From Beroe forskalii (lineage: Eukaryota; Ctenophora; Nuda; Beroida; Beroidae), in the NCBI GenBank assembly GCA_011033025.1, contig WFMF01000189.1, forward strand, positions 269,519-333,518: DNA of 64,000 nucleotides, written 5' to 3'. Shown here piece after piece: positions 60,030 through 64,000 of this stretch (within the stretch, counting starts at the first letter, position 1; each line of letters begins with the position of its first letter). Under the pieces are notes generated by a model, which worked only from the letters and a program-made list of their open reading frames with translations, was not told the origin of the DNA and did no database searches. Position numbers and translations under genes: made by a program.

Positions 60030-63000
60030 CTATGTTATGTGATATTGTTATTCTATTGTTTTGAAGGGTTTATTGTTATTATAAGGATACTATTATGATT
60101 TTATTGTGATGTAGGAGTAAAGTGCAATCTGAAATCGTGTACTAATCTGTAATTGTGTATTCAATACATACTAGATACCTACACTTAAGACTTCAGTGTT
60201 ATTTTCATAAATCATAACCTTATTCGTGGTGTGTCCTATTGTTATTTTAAGGCTCTGAAGAAGGACACCGCATGTGGGAGACCCATGGTCCCCCTGTATG
60301 AGGTATTAGGCTTTTGGGTAGGTAAGATATAGAAAGGGCGTCTTTTAGAGCAGCTGTAGGGTAGTTAGGATATTGATAGGGCGTCTTTCAGGTCTTAGGA
60401 AATCATAGGCACTTATACTCTTATAGATATAGAAGTGGTAGATAAGTAGGTTTAGAAGCTGCGGCTGCAGATAACAGCGTAGGTCTTAGGAAACTGTCAT
60501 ACATACGTCATTACTAGGTAATACGATAGGCTTTAGTGTACGTCACATAACACAGCGGTAGAACGTATGGCAGTAAGTTTAGAAGTTCTCTACAGTGCGT
60601 TGCGGAGTAACGCGCTGTGTCAGTCACGTGACCCAGCACCTTAACAATGCGTAACTCTCAGTAGAGGTTGGCTGGCGAAATGTTTTGTTGATACGTGGCT
60701 GATTCACGTCTTAGGAATAGGTTAGGGCCACGTATTCGTAGGTTTTCTTGAGAGTGTCCCACCGGCTATAAGGTGGAGCTCTTATAGTTATATTTTATGA
60801 GTAATTGTAGGGTTCTTTAGAGTGTCCCACCGGCTATAAGGTGGAGCTCTTAAAGTCCTATTTTATAAGTATTTGTAGGGTTCTTTAGAGTGTCCCACCG
60901 GCTATAAGGTGGAGCTCTTATAGTCCTATTTTATAAGTCCAGTCCATATTGATAGGCTATAGTTCTTAAGAAGTGTCCCGTCTTAGGCGGAGCTTCAAAT
61001 AGGTCTCCCGGGCCAATGTCGAGAATGATAGCTTAAATTAAATATACGTATTTCTGTACGTATCTTTATACCGATACGTATCTTTGTAGTTTATATTTGT
61101 AACGGATACACACGTTTTCGTTATCTTGATTGCTGAGTGATATTGTGATTTCGCCCCATGATTGAAGTCGTGGTGAAAACCACGCAGTAGCACGTTGAGT
61201 ATATGGGCGACGTTATATAGTGATTTAAGTGGCGCCGGCGCTAAGGCGAAAAGCATCCACCTTTTATGGTATTTGTAAGAATAGTGAATGTGATGCGATC
61301 ATTATTTTCATATTCATTTTTGTCAGAACTTCAAAACATGCAATGGCAACCTAACAAAGTTCAAAAGCCGATAGGGCATTTTCACGTTTTTATATCCGTG
61401 TTTCTCTTTGTTTATTGACGAATGATCAATGATAACATTTAGTTTTACAATTACAATTACAGCTGCAGCACAGCATCTTCTATTGAAATTGGGAGTCGAA
61501 CTGTGACACAGCGAATCGCGCGACAGTCTGTATTCCCGGGTCATTAAAAGGACACGTGGCACGAACCGTAACGCAACCCTGCTGATTATTAAGTCTCATG
61601 CTTTGCAATAGATTTAGATAACGATACATAGACCCTGAGCTCCTGAGAGCAATGAATACGCCATATATAGTTTGTTTTGATACGTCATGAGGATAGCATA
61701 GTGTGCGAATTTTGTTACGTCAGAACCCCTGAGCCCTACGAGCTTACAGCTATAGATTAACCATACTACTTAAGTGATAACCACCTAACCCCAGCTCCTT
61801 ATTCTTATTTTATCACATGTGGAGCCCTGCTGCTGGTTCTTTTTGATCGGGGGAGGCAGTCGTGCGATTTGCTGCGTTACACTTACAGAAAATCGAACTC
61901 CTTATTTTTTTCTCCACTTATTTTTTCCTGCCAGCAATTGCAGATGTTTTATTTCATTGTGTGCTGTTTTATTATTTTCAAGTTTTGATTTTTATGTATG
62001 CAGCGTATAACTTTACTTTAACTTTACTCTGCTTTCACAGAAGTAAATATTTCGTTGATTTACAATATTCTTAATTTCTTACCTTGCAGCGTAAGATAAG
62101 CCGAGCTTAAGATAAGCCGAGACGCCTGGCAGCGTTCAGTACAGTCGCAGTTCCCGGTATAAGAGAGTGATCAGCGTGATTGTGAAGAAAACGTCAGGTA
62201 TTTAGAGAGAAGCATGCGTACGAGGGTGAGTTGAGAAGTTTGAGAGTTTTTGTTGGGGCCGAATTAGTTCGTTGCGGGTAGGTAAGGTATTGGGGCCGAC
62301 AAGTTCGTGCGGGTTTTAAGTTATAATTTATGGGGGCCGACACCTTAAGTCGAGTTATAATGTATGGGGGACGACACCTTAGTTCGTTAAGATTATGATA
62401 CGTTTAAGATTATGATACGTTTAAGATTATGATACGTTTAAGACTATGATATTGATACGCGTTGTTAAGATTATGAAACGTGTGATTTATCATTAAGAAT
62501 AAGCAGATAAGTGTGATTGATGATACGCGTGATTTGTAATACGTGAGACTATTTATGATACCTTGTTGTGATACGTTTTGAAACTTTAACGAGAGATTTT
62601 CATAGGAATTATGAGATTTTTGGTACGGATTTTATTTATGTCAACGTCAGTTATGTTTATGTTATGCGGCTATTGGGTCACGTTGAACGTTAAGGAAATT
62701 TATATTTTGGACCTAAGATTGGTGTTCTCCGTGAGATCGAGTCACGGGTCACCATTGACGCAGACTACCACTGTTGTTATGATGCGAAACTTGCCGGCGC
62801 AGCACGTTACAAGATCTGCCGACCTATATATTTAAAGGGTACGGACATGTTAATGTTATGAAGTTATGACGAAGTTACGATAAAGGTATGGAAGTTGAAG
62901 TTATGAGGAAGTTAAGATGAAGTTATGATGATTTTGAATTCAGTCCAGGGCCTAAAATTTATGAAACGGGTGAAACGGATCGGAAATTGATAAGGAATAA

Positions 63001-64000
63001 GGAAAATTAATTTTTGTGAGACATTCTTTTCTTTCGGCAGACTCACCAGGGTAGATCCAGAGCAGAATTGAGGAGTGAAGTAAGACTGAGAGTGAAGTGG
63101 AAGTGAAGTGAAGCGAAGTTGGGAAGAGGATGAGCTCCTTATAATCCCAGCTTCAAACAGGAGGCAGTGGGTCCGCAAGGATCTGGGGGCACGTTAAAAT
63201 TTCACTATAGTGCTGGAGAGATACTGAACGGCTCCCGTGTCTAGCGAATCATGAATTAACATGATACTGTGGTACCTTCTAGTCGGCCGTGTTGTCGGGC
63301 TACCTGGCGTCTAATGCCTGGATTTAGACGGTCATCCCCAGGGTTAGACATGCACCCCCAGGCAAGTGGCACACGGTGGTACGTGGACGACAGTCCTCAC
63401 CTAAGCTGATGTAAACCCAGGCTTCAACCCCGATGATTAGGGATGTTATGGTTGATTGGGATATTATTTGGTTCAGGGTAAATCTATTTTGAACGATTAA
63501 ATTTTGAACCTAAGATTGGTGGCTCTGTGAGATCGGTTCGGGTTACTATACCATTAACAATACAAAAATTTGGGGTTTACATCAGTGAACAGGCAAGGCA
63601 AGTGAAAACGGTCAAAGTTCATTGTTGTGAATGCAAGTCCACTTTGGATCAGACCGTCGGTGGAGACCAGGTGTGCCAACCCCATGCACTGGTATCTCTG
63701 TCGCTACAGACTGGGTCACTTGCCGGTAGGATCACAATGCTATAAAACCCTTGTGTTCTACGAGGTTGCGTGTCCTGCTCAATGTACAGTCGGGCCTACA
63801 TAAGCTAAAAGCGACCTGGTCAGTAGGGCCAAACAGTTAGTAAGCGAATGTAGCTATTGCGATCGAAGGAATTAAAAATTGAACTTCGAGAACCAATAGG
63901 CAGTACTGCGTACTGTGAAGTGGGTCGGCTCTGATTGCACCCGCCTTAGGGATTTAGGAATTTAATAAGTAGGGAATTAAGGCAGGCGGGAGATCGAAAA
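60030..64000. other. Repetitive flank, no gene recognised
   Basis: Apart from the 68-bp satellite it contains a ~17-bp GATTATGATACGTTTAA tandem (62,389-62,455), paired TGGGGGCCGACACCTTA-like words (62,328-62,385), an AAGATAAGCCGAG duplication (62,092-62,121), and a direct pair CCTAAGATTGGTG...GTGAGATCG at 62,711-62,735 and 63,509-63,534. This texture would suit a long LTR and leader of a retroelement continuing past the window end, but no primer site, gag or pol could be demonstrated. Confidence 0.4.
60751..60960 (+). repeat. 68-bp satellite, three copies plus remnant
   Basis: AGAGTGTCCCACCGGCTATA begins at 60751, 60819 and 60887, an exact 68-bp period; a decayed fourth (AAGTGTCCCGTCTTAGG) follows near 60,970. 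Each holds an inverted pair CCACC...GGTGG. Confidence 0.93.

Noticed and set aside
60030..64000. LTR retrotransposon
   Set aside because: Texture and a possible leader were considered, but no terminal repeat pair, primer-binding site, gag or pol could be shown within the window.

Overview
The window is animal nuclear DNA, AT-rich, with few genes and many repeats. Evidence: genes split by GT-AG introns, a metazoan-type GPCR with LDL-receptor class A modules, PLAT-repeat exons of the LOXHD1 kind, and many short transposons with inverted ends. I cannot name the species; a marine invertebrate is the best guess (inference). Genes take up roughly a tenth of the sequence.

Genes, left to right. (1) 13,005-16,919, minus: a complete 11-exon gene for the 26S proteasome ATPase Rpt3/PSMC4, reconstructed here exon by exon to 409 aa. 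(2) 17,567-18,984, minus: coding-like segments that I do not recognise. (3) 20,941-21,399, plus: an uninterrupted diamine (spermidine/spermine) N-acetyltransferase-like gene. (4) 27,595-28,737, plus: three in-phase exons of an unknown gene, with copies of its splice-donor regions inside the introns. (5) 38,661-40,803, minus: a decayed run of PLAT-domain exons, broken by stop codons, a frameshift and a 420-bp transposon. (6) 46,422-49,564, plus: the large terminal exon of an LDLa-containing class A GPCR. These look like unrelated neighbours; nothing suggests a shared pathway or operon.

Repeats dominate the rest. I resolved several families with their target-site duplications (TSDs): a ~245-bp MITE that carries an internal CCCTAA-type telomere-like tract (three copies, each with an 8-bp TSD); a ~400-bp element that inserts at TATA, one copy of which lies inside a PLAT exon; a 1,661-bp element with perfect 17-bp ends inserted in that ~400-bp element, itself holding a palindrome and a TTAA-flanked MITE; an 826-bp poly(A)-tailed retroposed insert with a 13-bp TSD; a truncated non-LTR retrotransposon; and a 1.9-kb foldback element with satellite-bearing arms. 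A 737-bp BamHI-rich palindrome lies at 51.9-52.6 kb. A 4.2-kb palindromic structure at 54.5-58.7 kb has 2.6 kb of CGACT/CGA satellite at its core that flips strand midway. Satellites of 19, ~42, 64, 68, ~145, ~171 and ~325 bp fill other stretches.

The most original material is structural: the giant strand-switching palindrome between two MITE copies, the telomere-like MITE, the nested insertion series, and the decaying PLAT gene.
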